64,000 nucleotides of DNA from Ambrosia x helenae (taxonomy: Eukaryota > Streptophyta > Magnoliopsida > Asterales > Asteraceae), in contig CM061230.1 of NCBI GenBank assembly GCA_030844895.1, positions 5,186,705 to 5,250,704 on the forward strand, read 5' to 3'. The notes under the pieces were generated by a model, which saw only the letters and a program-made list of their open reading frames with translations, made no database searches and had not been told where the DNA came from. Numbering within the stretch: position 1 is the first letter of the stretch; each line of letters opens with the position of its first letter. This document shows, piece by piece, positions 23,201 to 33,955 of the stretch. Both the position numbers and the translations under genes were made by a program.

Positions 23201-23912
23201 ATGTTAAAAATATAACAAAGACACCACAATCTACCTTTTTCTTGTTTGAAAATTATTACATACCTCTGGATTAGGACGAATAATAAATGATCTCCTGGTG
23301 CTGTGAACCCCGCTAATAGCATAATGAGATCGTTAATATTATCGGAACCATATCCTAATTTAGCTACGAATTGCCAATGGTATCATGTCGGCCATTCCCA
23401 CAAATTCGTATCTTGGCACATGTTATGTATAAGTTTAACATATTTTGTTGGAAATCTATTTGTTTAGTAGTGTCTATAAACAACTATTTGCGACGGTATA
23501 ATTTGAAATAGAAAGGCTGACAATAATATTAGGATAACACTAGTAAAATATTTCTTGATTTTATAGGGCTAAAGAATGGGGAGGCATGAAAAAGATGAAT
23601 TGTTACGGAGAGACGGAGCCAGTGATGGATGACATGTTCTGGGAAAGAAAAACCGACCCGAAGATGTTGAGTATACTAGAGTCGTCGTTGAGCAAATTGA
23701 AAGCAAAAGGAGTGAATTTACATATTATAAACATAACACAACTAACACAATGTAGAAAAGATGCACACACTACTGTTTACAGGAAACAATGGCATCCTTT
23801 AACTGATGAGCAAAAAAAGAACCCACGACTTGCTTCAGATTGTTCACATTGGTGTCTTCCTGGAGTTCCTGATATTTGGAATGAACTTCTCTTGGCCTAC
23901 ATTTTCCGGTAA
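20205..23912 (+). CDS. TBL-b: trichome birefringence-like O-acetyltransferase, intact
   Basis: Five exons fit GT-AG rules and keep one frame: 20205-20611, 21386-21560, 21639-21838, 21937-22104 and 23567-23912, giving 431 residues plus stop, within the family range. Residues 17-35 are a hydrophobic signal anchor (Golgi, type II). A variable stem follows, then the PMR5 N-terminal domain from Cys80 (C-D-L-F-S-G-R-W) to H-W-R-W-Q-P. The catalytic Ser is in G-D-S-L-N-R (G155-S157), and the C-terminal D-x-x-H motif is D408-C-S-H411 in D-C-S-H-W-C-L-P-G. Family members acetylate wall polysaccharides; the pattern resembles the ESK1/TBL29 xylan group, but the substrate is inference. Exon 1 ends AG|GTCTCTCTC, as in TBL-a and TBL-d. 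At the exon 1/2 border the split codon gives Ser where paralogues have Arg. Intron 4 (1462 bp) carries repeats. No break is seen. Confidence 0.9.
22586..22724. repeat. Small hairpin MITE in TBL-b intron 4
   Basis: ATAGCCATTATATTTATAGA at the left is the exact reverse complement of TCTATAAATATAATGGCTAT at the right, 139 bp in all, with TA on each side. Between them GTTATGTGATTGATTT is repeated. No family is assigned. Confidence 0.6.
22917..23072. repeat. ACCGGTA word repeat in TBL-b intron 4
   Basis: About 150 bp built from the self-complementary words ACCGGTA, TACCG, CGGTAC and GGTACGTACC, ending TTTAAAACATTGGGGG. No target duplication is seen. It resembles the word-built foldback elements elsewhere in the window. 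Confidence 0.6.
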
Positions 23913-24013
23913 CAAAATCTAACGGAAAATTCATAAAAACTAGTAGGAAACCTTGGTACCATTGTATTTTTGTATCGTATATAACCAAGCAATACAATAG
24001 GAAATATTTAAGC

Positions 24014-24637
24014 ATTTAGATTACTTATAACAATTGTTTCTGTCCATTAATTTGTGTTTGGTTTCACGTAGTTTTCTATTAATTAATTTGTACTTGGTTT
24101 CACTTAATTTTGTATTAATATGCATCTTCTATAATATATAAATGAAATTTAATGAGGGACACATGACATTTTATGGGGGCTTTCTTTAAGTTTTTCCCGC
24201 TTATTTTACCGGGTCAATTAAATGGGTCATGGATACTCCATCTATTATTAAATTATTTTTTCTCTCTCATGTGCATATCACATGCACTTTCCCCCATGAT
24301 TTTTAAACATTAATAACTTTTTTAAACGACGTTTTTTTTGAAAAAAAATTACACCAAATTAAAGAGCGTTTTATTATCTTTCCAATGACTACCATAGTGC
24401 TATACAAAAAAACGAAAAAAAACCAACGTTTTATTATCTTTCCAACAAGTACATATAAGTAATGGTTATAGTTTACACTTTTGTTTATAGTTATAGTTTG
24501 GAGGCTGCATTGTCATTGTCAATAAAAAAACAGTAAACAAATATTGAGTGCGTCTAAATATGTTGTATATGTGCGTTTAAATTTACACTTTCTAAAAGGG
24601 TGCGTCCAAATGTTTATACAATGTGCGTTTAAAAATA
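24014..24637. other. 3' flank of TBL-b with a possible Helitron 5' end
   Basis: At 24125 the sequence TCTTCTATAATATATAAATGAAATT, preceded by A, looks like a plant Helitron 5' terminus. The motif GAGCGTTTTATTATCTTTCCAA (24363-24384), which occurs in the opposite orientation inside the Helitron at 3003-4082, supports this. I found no matching CTAG end with a hairpin, so the element is truncated or its end is hidden by later insertions. Confidence 0.4.
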
Positions 24638-24918
24638 AGGGAAAATGGATTTTAATACTCCCAACTATCGCATGTTGACGGATATCACTCCGAACTTTCA
24701 CTTTGGCTAATAGCACTCCCAACTTTTAACTTATTTTCTTCCATCACCCCCAGGTTTTTACATTTTGGCCACGAAGACTAACCATGTTAGACCTCCGTTA
24801 GTTTGGGGGTGATGAAACAAACTAAGTTGAAAGTTGGGAGTGCTATTGGCCAAAGTGAAAGTTGGGAGTGATATCCGCCAACAGGCGATAGTTTGGAGTA
24901 TTAAAATCCATTTTCCCT
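24638..24918. mobile_element. Long-TIR foldback MITE
   Basis: 281 bp starting AGGGAAAATGGATTTTAATAC and ending GTATTAAAATCCATTTTCCCT. The inverted repeats extend about 115 bp inward with few mismatches, including ACTCCCAACTTTCACTTTGG. Both sides carry AAAAATA (24631-24637 and 24919-24925). There is no coding content. Confidence 0.8.
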
Positions 24919-24995
24919 AAAAATAACTAGTGTCCCTGTTCAGAAAATACCATTTTTTCTCAAAAGCGTCTAAACTTATAAAGGTGCGTTTAAAT

Positions 24996-26405
24996 TTAAA
25001 CAATTAATACCATCACGGTGGAACTCAGAAACAGCCTGTGTACAGACCCTTCTTTCTTTTTTTCCCCTTCCTCATAATTTAGAATGTCTGTCCATGCATC
25101 CAATACATTTGTACAAAGCCATAATCCAGGATGGAAAATTTCAAAAATCACCTTCGAGGTCTCAGTTCCAACTTCATCCAAAAAACATATTTTCCAGAAT
25201 TCAAATAATTAAAAAAACAGTAAACATTTAATTATATTTTTACAAACAAATGGATAAAAGACACTTACATTTTTTTCTCTAATTGGTGCAAACATGTATT
25301 CTGTTAGCCCCGGTTCCTCTTCTGTTAGTTTCTCAACAAGGCACATTATTTTTCCGGTGTATGGTGATCTTAATACCTATGAAGAGTACGTTTTTTTGTC
25401 CCTAACCGGCTTCCCATCATCTGCCACTGCTTTTCCTTTGTCTTTCCCTTTTGGTGTCTCTGCTTCTTTTTTCTGGTGTTTTTTCCTTGTCAGCAGGCTT
25501 TTCTGCATACACACCTGGTTCAATTGTTAGCAGCCTCATTATTTGTGTGTCAGTTATTTCTCCTGCTTCTAAAGTGACACCACCATCGTCAATTGTTTTT
25601 TGCTTTTCTGAATCTGATGATTCATTCACATATCTCATCTCATACACACCTGTTTTACTGTTTGCGGCATCATAATTGTTGTATTAGTTAGTTCCTCCTC
25701 TTGATTTTGAGTTTCTAGGTTTGCATCCTTAACTAATTCAGCTTTGTTTGATGTAGTGTAACCTTCAGTAGCCTGATCATCTTTTTCCACCTCATTCCTT
25801 TTTGAAGGCTAGTGTATTATCAAACAAAACCTACAGATGCACTCATCAATAAGTTTAAACGCACTCATCAATAAGTTGAGACGCACTTTTGTATATCAAA
25901 TAAAAAACACAGACGCACTCATGAATAAATTGAGACGCACTTTTATGTATCATTTATACTGCTTTACATTTGAAACGCACTTATAAACAAATTTATACAA
26001 TAACAACAACAAACCCACTTTATAATAAACTAAACAACAATACACAGTACAATTAAACAAAAAATTAACTTACAATGCGTTTTAAACAAAAAATTAACCT
26101 AATAAACAACAACAACAACAAAATGCATTTCGATTGATTCTTATTTTAAATTAAAATAAGTGCGTTTTTGTTTGTTTAATCAAGTATAATCATATTTTGT
26201 TCATACCTTTACTCTGTTTTGATGAAGGTTTGTCATGCTTGTGTTTGGTTTATTTCTCCCCTTCGTTACCTGTTTTCATTTTTGCTAAATTTTGTTTTCA
26301 AATGCGTTTGTGTAATCATAATAATATTCAGAATCAATCGAAAATGTAAAGCATAAAATGCACCTGATTTTTGTTTGGAAGCCATGCTCTGTTTATGTTA
26401 TTCGT
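24996..26405 (-). pseudogene. Transposon-carried gene remnant, Ulp1-protease-like N-flank
   Basis: Several minus-strand open pieces seem linked by splice-like borders: M-A-S-K-Q-K-S (about 26405), a Lys/Ser-rich piece near 26215-26270, an acidic piece at about 25805-25655, 25647-25417 (ending in a basic R-x-R-R tail and stop), about 25395-25275, and 25181-24996. The last contains L-W-L-C-T-N-V-L-D-A-W followed by L-N-Y-E-E-G-E, a pattern I associate with the segment before the C48 (Ulp1-like) protease domain in plant Mutator- or Helitron-borne genes. The catalytic domain is not present. The introns are rich in GACGCAC/GTGCGTTT words. The exon model and family are uncertain; several stops interrupt the chain. 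Confidence 0.4.
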
Positions 26406-26815
26406 CTGTTTTTCGATCGTCTCTGTGTGTGTGTGTTTTTTTTTTTTGTGAAATAAACCCTAATTGAATTGGCGGTTCAAATAAAAAAAAAAATTTAACG
26501 CGTTTATTTTTTTTTGGACTAATTTACCCTTGGTTTTGATCTAAACGTGTTTAGTTAGAAGATCTGTTCAATTTTTGATCTAATGGTCCAATTTTTTTAT
26601 ACGTTTAGCTGTCAGGATTATTATTATTATTATTATTCGGACGACTTCTAACGACCAGTTTAAAGATATGTATAACTTACACTTTGCACCCTTGTTGTTT
26701 ACTCCTACTTCATTTTCTACTTTTTAATAGTAGTGACATAACTATTGCTAGTTTACTCATTGTAAAATGGCTTTAGATAGGTATTTAGGAATTATACACA
26801 CAACTTAATTAGGAA
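26406..26815. other. Intergenic, nothing recognised
   Basis: AT-rich, with TG and T runs near 26425-26450 and an ATT microsatellite at 26619-26637. No gene is supported. The last nine bases (AATTAGGAA) are the left target duplication of the next element. Confidence 0.45.
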
Positions 26816-27505
26816 TAGGGTTGTTCATGAGTCGAACCGAGTCGAGCCAGGTCAAGCTCGCGCTCGGCTTGGTTATAAACCGAGCCGGCTCGGCTCAGCT
26901 CAGATTTGAAACCGAGCCGACTCGGCTCAGCTTGGTTTGGCTCGAATTTAAAAGGAAAAAGGAAAAATGGCTTTCAAAATTCAAATGTCTAAAATATTAT
27001 TCAATAGTTAAAAATAACACATTTATAATAAGTTCAACGTAATACATTACATGCTAAAATTAAGTTCAAGCAAATACAAAATAAGTCTCAAATTTCAATG
27101 AAATACAGTATAATTTCATCAACATACGAATTAACTTGAGTACTTGGATCAAAAGCATTATTGACTTTATTTAAATAACTTGATTAGCTGTAACTTCAAT
27201 CTTAAGCATAGAATCTCCATGCTACTATTACTAAATATTAAATATGTAACATGTTCCCCATTTTTTTTAACATTTTTATAGTATATTATATGTATATAAA
27301 AAATATATGTTAAAAATTAGAATTATTCGAGTCAAACCGAGCCAGCTCAGCTCGTTACGAACCAAGCCGAGCTAGGCTCACTTTCTAACCGATCCGAGCT
27401 GGCTCGGCTCAGTTTCAAACCCAGCCATATCGAGCGAGCTTTTTTCGAGCTAAATCCGAGCGAGCTTCAAGCGGGCTCCGAGCCACGAACTTTTTGGACC
27501 ACCCT
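26816..27505. mobile_element. GAGC-word foldback element, 9-bp TSD
   Basis: It starts TAGGGTTGTTCATGAGTCG and ends TTTTTGGACCACCCT, flanked by AATTAGGAA on both sides (26807-26815 and 27506-27514). Both arms are made of GAGCCGAGC/GCTCGGCTC words; the middle (about 26950-27330) is AT-rich and unrelated. There is no transposase. The 9-bp duplication suggests Mutator-type mobilisation, but I know of no autonomous partner. The element at 59488-60192 is a relative. Confidence 0.7.
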
Positions 27506-27514
27506 AATTAGGAA

Positions 27515-27757
27515 ACATACATCCTGGCTCATATCATACACTAATAGAAGGCTGCCACATATTCTAGAATGTGATATCACACCCCTAGAATGTGATGTCA
27601 CAAGATGTATGAAACCTAGAACCCTTTAGATATCAATATGTAGTATTAAGAAAATGGTTACTTGTTCTGATAGTACTTGAATGAGGATGTCAGCTGCAAT
27701 CCATTCATACACTCGAGAAAACTTGAAAAATATGTAAATAAGTAAATTACTATAACA
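27515..27757. other. Intergenic with local direct repeat
   Basis: TAGAATGTGAT(A/G)TCAC occurs twice in tandem near 27562-27602. Nothing else is recognisable. Confidence 0.4.
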
Positions 27758-27905
27758 TGTCCAGCCTTTTTGGTGTGATGATAAAGGTGTTAGGGGTTTT
27801 AAAAAGGGAGGTTGAGAGTTCAAGCCTCATAATAAAAACATATGTTTGGGTGGGTGTCAAGAGGGTTTGTTGACCCCATGCCAAAAGAATTTATTGATTT
27901 TAAAA
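27758..27905 (+). mobile_element. tRNA-derived SINE, probable
   Basis: CCAGCCTTTTTGGTGTGATGATAAAGG resembles an A-box region and GAGAGTTCAAGCCTC (about 27813-27827) a B box at the spacing usual for RNA polymerase III promoters. An untranslated body follows, ending in an A-rich stretch. No target duplication is found, and the 3' end is approximate. Confidence 0.5.
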
Positions 27906-28333
27906 TATGAGATTTTTCTATTAAAAAACATGATTTAGAGACTCTAGCTGTAATCGCTAGAGAATAAAAGATTTATAATGACGCCAGATAAAGAAGTTAT
28001 GGTTGCACCACTATTAATAGTAACTTGTGTGGTCACTCAAAACAAGTAAATATTACGATCGTTAACAACAAAAACAAACAAACATATAACAATTTAAATA
28101 AATATCAATGCTTTGGGATTTCATAATTTAAACCAATTTTTTTTTAATTAACAAGTATATAAGAGACGAAGAGATGACAGATGAAAAGAGAGCATACATA
28201 AATTCAAGCATGGTATCTCTCATGCAAGAACTATGAATGCTCCCTCTCTTCTGTCAACTTCTAACCTCTCAACATCTATACTAAGACACTTTCTTAATCA
28301 TTCACATACTCATTAACCCTTATATTAAGATAT
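27906..28333. other. Intergenic, nothing recognised
   Basis: AT-rich, without supported genes or terminal repeats. Confidence 0.4.
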
Positions 28334-28336
28334 TAA

Positions 28337-28579
28337 GGCCATGTTTGGCTCTCCTTTTCCATTTATCCTTATAACTTTTCCTCCTTCAAAAGTTACTTAA
28401 TCTCATAAATCACAATTTGTGACTTATTACTTTTCCCCCAATTTCTCCTTTTCAAAGCACAAAACCTCCCCATAAGTTACTTTTCAAAAAACCATCCAAA
28501 CACTTTTGTTTAACTTATGACTTATTGAATAAGTCAATAAGTTAAAAGGGGGTGTGAAAATGGAGAGCCAAACATGCAC
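28337..28579. mobile_element. Tourist-like MITE
   Basis: 243 bp starting GGCCATGTTTGGCTCTCC and ending GGAGAGCCAAACATGCAC, flanked by TAA on both sides (28334-28336 and 28580-28582). The terminal TGTTTGG and the 3-bp TAA target are characteristic of PIF/Harbinger-derived MITEs. There is no coding content. Confidence 0.78.
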
Positions 28580-28582
28580 TAA

Positions 28583-29737
28583 GAGCACAACCTTTTAATA
28601 TATCTGTCTACAATTGTATATTTGTCTAATTACTATCATATTAACTAAAAACCATAACTTAACACTTACAAACGACCCACAACCTTGCCTTAAACTTTAG
28701 CACTTCATGTGTCATACTTCATGAAAAAATGGAGCCTGGATATCACTATCCCATGGAGACGTGTGATTCTAACCCGCTACATCTCAATATGTTAAGTGAT
28801 GTTACGATTTGAGCCAACATCTTCTAAACGGACATAAGACTATGATTATAAGTTAGTAGTAGCTTACAACTAAAATCGATAATAAACCCACACTAGTATA
28901 ATTTAGAGTACTGAAGGAATCGCGAAAGCCTTCTTCATTAAGCTATTACTTGTCATTCCAAAGCAAGATTGGCTAGGAATGGTTATTTAGTGGACTTGAC
29001 GTATGGAGTTTAAATGCAGAAGGAGAAAGAGTTAGTTCATGGGTACAAGTACAAATGTTGTTGAAGTTGATTTATAGGCGGTTGTTATAGAAACGAGTAT
29101 CACATTTTTAAAACAACGAATATATGTATGCTTGTTGATGATTGGTGTATTGCCATTTGATAAGTTAATCAATGTTGGATTTCATATCAAAGTGTTTAGA
29201 TTCCAACTTTTCGTCCACCATTGACTTATATTCCAACTTTTCAATGTCTACCATACATTCCATTCCATGCATACATATACTTCTTTTTCTTTACTTTGAA
29301 ATTACTTTGTGTAAAAACAAAAAGCTTATGTAATGTGTCTGTTTAGTTCATGTTTTATAATCTTTGATATGGATACATCTTTTTTAATTTTCTCAAGACT
29401 TGTGTTGTAGACAATAACTTTTTCAAATAGGATCAACATAGATTTTCATACAATCGCTTCAACTACTCTATCCACGATAATTTACAGTGTTAAACTGCAA
29501 CAAAACAATACCATTGGATATACAAAACTTGTGGCAGAACAAAAAAACTTTTTAACAAGGATCACTAAAGCATTTTTATTACATTCGTTTCAACTACTCT
29601 ACCAACAATAATTTACGGTTTTACTTGGAATAAAAGAATACTCCTACTAATAGATAATTTGACTAGTAGACATTCTCCGAACATGTAGTTCCTCCCATGA
29701 TTAAACCTTATGTTACATGCTATATATTGTTGCTTTA
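28583..29737. other. Intergenic, nothing recognised
   Basis: About 1.1 kb of AT-rich sequence. Two stretches near 29430-29500 and 29560-29625 repeat the same phrase (CTTCAACTACTCTA(T/C)CCA ... ATAATTTAC), an old internal duplication. No genes are supported. Confidence 0.4.
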
Positions 29738-29740
29738 TAA

Positions 29741-30417
29741 CGGGGGACAGGGCACTCCTCAACAAGTCATTCGGTTACCATTGTCGAACGACAACACTGC
29801 CATCACCCCCTTGGTTTCTATCAATAACCTTGCAACTCGGTTACTCCTTGTCAAGCTGCAACGATTGCTATCATTTATTTTTTAACCGTTTTGCCATTTG
29901 ACCATACAGTAACGGTCAAAAGATTTAATTTTTTTAACCAAATTCTTTATATAAATACCCAACCGTTTCCTTTTTCCACCCACAAAACCCATCGAGCTCT
30001 GTCGTCACCGTCACCTTCAATCTTCACTAATTAACCCCCTAACCCACCTTCACCTTCGACTGTTACCATGGTTCGTTGGACCAAGGAGGAGGAGATAGTT
30101 TTGGTCACGGCCTTCACCGAGGTGAAGGACGCACAGACACCATTGAACCCATCCCTTTGGCCATGTGTCCTAGCTCACTTCAAAGAGCTAGTGGGTGACA
30201 CCAACCGCATGGTTGATTAGCTTCACCAGAAGTGGGATGAACTCAACAAGAAGTGTGAGCGCTTCAATACCCAATACCGAAGAACCTTGGTAGAGGAAGG
30301 TCCGAAACGCATGAAGACATGGCCATTGGGCTAACCCAAATTGAGTACCAATGTCGGTACGGTTCGGAGTTTCGGCATATCTCGGCATGGCAATTGTTGA
30401 AGACCCGTTTGGATAAG
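29741..30417 (+). mobile_element. PIF/Harbinger derivative with ORF1 remnant, right end not found
   Basis: The left terminus CGGGGGACAGGGCACTCC follows TAA (29738-29740) and matches the end of the element at 61186-62328 (CGAGGGAGGGGCACTCCC on its minus strand). Inside is a MYB-like ORF1 remnant. A right terminal repeat could not be identified, so the end given is that of the coding remnant. Confidence 0.6.
30068..30417 (+). pseudogene. Harbinger ORF1 (MYB/SANT-like DNA-binding protein), broken
   Basis: ATG at 30068 opens R-W-T-K-E-E-E-I-V-L, the first helix of the trihelix/MYB-like domain found in ORF1 proteins of plant PIF/Harbinger elements. W-P-C-V-L-A-H-F-K-E and, near codons 46-60, D-T-N-R-M-V-D and L-H-Q-K-W-D-E-L-N-K-K follow. 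A TAG at 30218-30220 replaces what is usually Gln. After 30330 the frame shifts; the C-terminal pattern (Y-G-S-E-F-R-H then A-W-Q-L-L-K) is read in another frame to about 30417. In active elements this protein helps the transposase bind DNA; here it is dead. Confidence 0.7.
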
Positions 30418-31763
30418 TTTTTATATTTTAGTGTGTTTTTTTAGTTTAATTATGTAATATTTATGTTTAATATATATTAGTGTGTTTTTATTAAATTTTA
30501 CTTGTTTTAAAACGGAAAATGAAAAAGAAAATATATAGTTAGGCAAAGTATCCTAGAGTGCCGAGGTTCTAGGCTATTACCCTTCAAATTAAAATGACAC
30601 TCCAGGAATGATCAAAATTTGGATAATTACTTTGAAGTGCCTCTCCTTAATAAATCACATTTGAATAAAACTTAACAAATAGGATTTGGACAGCCAAATA
30701 AAAAGCTGGTGAGATTGAATTGAATCTTGGGTGTCAAAAAGTGTCGGTATATATTCTTGAATAATTTAATTTTGCAATGTTCCAACCAATCAACAAAGTG
30801 CTCCATGTATATTTGGAAGGGGCACATCATCAAGCACTAAAAATGTTACTATTATTTAAATCCTATTGTTACTTTTTAACATATGCGGGTTATTGGTGAA
30901 TGGTGATGCTTATTAATAAACTAGACACTAGTATATGTAGTTTTCTCAAATTAACACTTTCCTCTTGAAAAAAAGCATATGATACTTATGTTAGGAGTAA
31001 AGCCTAGAAGTCTAATATAATAAGTCGACATTGTCTACCATTTACAAAATATTATACAATGTGATAATTGTATTCTCTTGTAAATATACTTCAATTTTAT
31101 TGTTCACGTAAAATGTCCTTCAACAAAATGGGTGGGTATCCAAACCAGATAATTGAGGAGGTACATTGTGTTAATGCTATAATATAAGACTATGAGCTCC
31201 GTTGAGCCATGCTCGGAGAAATACGCCTTATGGTCTTATGGATAAACAGGCACATTCGCTCTGACATAATATCCATGAGCATGGCCTCTAGATTTTGGTC
31301 AAAAAACTGAATCTCAAACCACTTCACTAGCAACCAATGCTTGATCACTTTATACAAAACGACCTAGATCGTTGCATAACTTGGCAATTCTAACCGTGCA
31401 TGTGACAATGTGCCTTGTGCTAAATCTGGACCACAAAAATTTATAGACTCATACTGGCAAGGGGGGTTCTGTTCATGGCTTAGAGGGTGTCTGGTATACC
31501 CCTCAATATTCTTGGCAAAATGCAAAATAGTCTTGAATGTACCGTAAAGATATCTCCGCTTTATGAATGTACGGTAAAAACAAAAAATGAAATACCCTGA
31601 ATTTTTCTTATGCATCCGCCATTGCATACTGGTCAAGATTTTAGAGCATAACGATGGCAACTAGTAAATGCCTCCAACACATCATGAGTGATCATTACAC
31701 CTATAAATACCACCCGTTTTCACCAAGGTCATTATATCTTTGTTCAATTACTATACATAGATA
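30418..31763. other. Intergenic; unrecognised open stretch on minus strand
   Basis: No gene can be named. On the minus strand 31660-31364 is open for 98 codons, and further open pieces lie towards 31200. The translation (K-R-R-Y-L-Y-G-T near its middle) resembles no family I know. It could be a decayed transposon protein or chance. The rest is AT-rich. Confidence 0.35.
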
Positions 31764-31892
31764 CCCATGACCTCTTGGTCTAGTGGTATGCTGTCCCTCT
31801 TTACAAATATAAGGTTGTGGGTTTAAATCCTTGCAAATACAAGGTGAGGTATAATTAAGGTGTGATAAAATTTGCCGTTAAAAAAAAAAAAA
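31764..31892 (+). mobile_element. tRNA-derived SINE
   Basis: The head has CTTGGTCTAGTGGTATGCTG (A box) and GGTTGTGGGTTTAAATCC (B box, about 31813-31830) at RNA polymerase III spacing. A short body and a 13-A tail (31880-31892) follow. CTATACATAGAT before it and CTATACACTAGAT soon after may be a diverged target duplication, but the right copy does not abut the tail. Confidence 0.72.
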
Positions 31893-32157
31893 GTATCTCT
31901 ATACACTAGATTTGTTTTGACATGAAAGTAACAAGTCCCTTATGAAGTTTACGATATTCTTTGTTTGCTTGAAAGCTGACACCCAAATTACACTCATATG
32001 AACCTAGTAACGGGTAGTGGAATTTTATATGTTTCCCTAACTAATCCTCTCTATAATTCTATACTATTGTCATATCAAATCTTAAACCGAACTAAAAAGT
32101 GACAACCTAGCATGGTGCCCGCGTGATATGGTGAAAAACGCTACCATTTCTACAGAT

Positions 32158-32730
32158 ATGCATGGTTCGGTTTAATTTAGTTGTTAGTCTCAACCGAAAC
32201 CAAAGTCATTAGTTAAGCGTTCTTATTAACCAATGGGTTAATTGATTTGTTTATTTGATTGGATTGTCACTTTTTAGTTCGATTAAGTTAATTTTGGTTA
32301 ATAAACAAAACCAAACTTTAGCTAAAAATTTTACTTATAAGTAGGGATGAGCTCGGGACAGTATCGGTACCAACCGATAACGATCCCGAAAACTCCCAAA
32401 ACCCAATACCGATACCGAAACTGAAAACCTCTAAATGAGAGTAACGATACCGAACACCCTCGGTTCGGTACGGGATCGGTCTCGGTTCGGTATTAGGTGC
32501 AATGCTCATCCCTACTTATATGTACATGAAATGAAGGTATAAAAGTTAAAAATATATGAATATATAGTGGTTTGATTAATTTCAGTTACTTAAGGGTATA
32601 AAAAAACCAATAACTGATCTAAGTTAATTTGGTTTTTAGTTAATTTAATTCAGTTTTCGATTGATTACAATTTGATTTCGTCTGTTTTTTGGTTAAGTTT
32701 CGTTCAACGGTTCAGTTATTGCTCACCCCT
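32158..32730. mobile_element. AACCGAA/TTCGGTT word foldback element, split
   Basis: Arms built from GGTTCGGTTTAATT, AACCGAAACC, TTAATTTGGTT and GTTCAACGGTTCAG words lie on both sides of the element at 32342-32513. The right end ATTGCTCACCCCT fits the CACCCCT-type end of the other word-built elements. The left end is eroded; AGATAT on both sides is a weak target duplication. Confidence 0.45.
32342..32513. mobile_element. CCGATACCG-word foldback element, nested
   Basis: 172 bp starting TAGGGATGAGCTCGGGAC and ending GCAATGCTCATCCCT. The flanks are ACTTATAAG (32333-32341) and ACTTATATG (32514-32522), a 9-bp duplication with one mismatch. The interior is made of CCGATACCG, GGTACCAACCGATA and CGGTTCGGTA words in both orientations. 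Confidence 0.68.
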
Positions 32731-33024
32731 AGATATTATTTATCACGTAACATGTCATTTTTAAAATTTAAAAAAACAATAGCAATACTATACGCAAATT
32801 AAAGAGAAAAAAATGCTCGCTTTTATGGTATAATTTTTTAAAAATATATTAATGCATGAAAAATTATGGTCGTTTAGGAATCAAAGAGTAGTTGACTTAA
32901 AATTAGAAAAAAAGTTGAGAAATCATAGGGTAGTTGGCTTAAAAAAAAGTGTTGTTATTATTTAAATTAACAAAAACTGAGGGAGTTAAAGTGTAACTAT
33001 GATGAGGGAAACACAGTGTAATTA

Positions 33025-33482
33025 AAGGTGCTAAACGGGTCGTGTTCGCGGGTCCAACCCGAGCCGAACCCAAAAATTTACACAAACTCGAACACGTCCC
33101 GAACTCGATAATTGCCTCTCATACGTATAAACCCGATCCGAATATTCGTGGGTTGACCCGGACCTTGTTCAACCCAAATTTTTATAGTTTTTAAACCCTT
33201 TTTTTTCGCAAACTAATACATTAAAGTTAAAATTTTACTATAAAAAAAGAAGCGTATACGTACAAATTATAAAATCTTATACCAATTTCTATTTTAAATT
33301 ACATATATAAAATAAAATACCTACCTAGGTTAATTTATAATATAAAACATATTGTAAGAAAATAAATATAGTATAACGGGTCAACCCTACAACTCGCCCG
33401 TATTGACTCGAACCAGTTAGACTAAATCCAAACCCACTAATTTCGTATTAGGTTCGGTTGTGTCAGAAATTCACACCCGTAG
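33025..33482. mobile_element. GGGTCG-word foldback element, 9-bp TSD
   Basis: It starts AAGGTGCTAAACGGGTCG and ends AATTCACACCCGTAG, flanked by GTGTAATTA on both sides (33016-33024 and 33483-33491). The arms carry CGGGTC, AACCCGAGCC, ACCCGAT and GACTCGAACC words; the centre is AT-rich. Confidence 0.62.
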
Positions 33483-33491
33483 GTGTAATTA

Positions 33492-33947
33492 GTGTTTGAA
33501 TGACTAATTTATTTTTATGAATTTAGTCGATTATAAGCTCCTTGCATAAGCAAAACAAAATTAATCGATTTAGAATTTGGAGTTAGTTTATGGATATCAA
33601 AAGTAAAGGTAATGCTTAAAGGGAATAACTTGTATATCTAGCTCCTAATGTCAACCAATTGTGCATGGAGTATTGATTCTCTTGGCTTACCCATGATTAT
33701 ATAAATTGCTATATTTTATACAATCTATTGAAACATACAGTATAACACTTTCACGTTCCCCATTCAAAATCAAAAGTGGGGATGACAAATTCCATATCAT
33801 TATTTTTATGGATAAAGACACACATATATTAGAAAAGCATGTGAACATTTCCTGTTTATTAGGGGGCAGAGAAGAACATTCTTTTAGAAGGTATCCTAAG
33901 CAGTAAGCACCCACTCAAATCTCTTCATATAGTTGTTTGCATTACTT
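33492..33947. other. Intergenic, nothing recognised
   Basis: AT-rich, and short open frames on both strands at about 33690-33910 overlap each other without family features. I treat them as chance. Confidence 0.4.
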
Positions 33948-33955
33948 TTTTTTAA

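Noticed and set aside
25294..25675. Plus-strand Ser/Phe-rich frames
   Set aside because: They are the complement of the acidic minus-strand pieces of the transposon gene remnant, with no features of their own.
31764..31830. Possible tRNA gene
   Set aside because: A and B boxes are present but there is no cloverleaf with matching acceptor arms, and a poly-A tail follows; it is a SINE.
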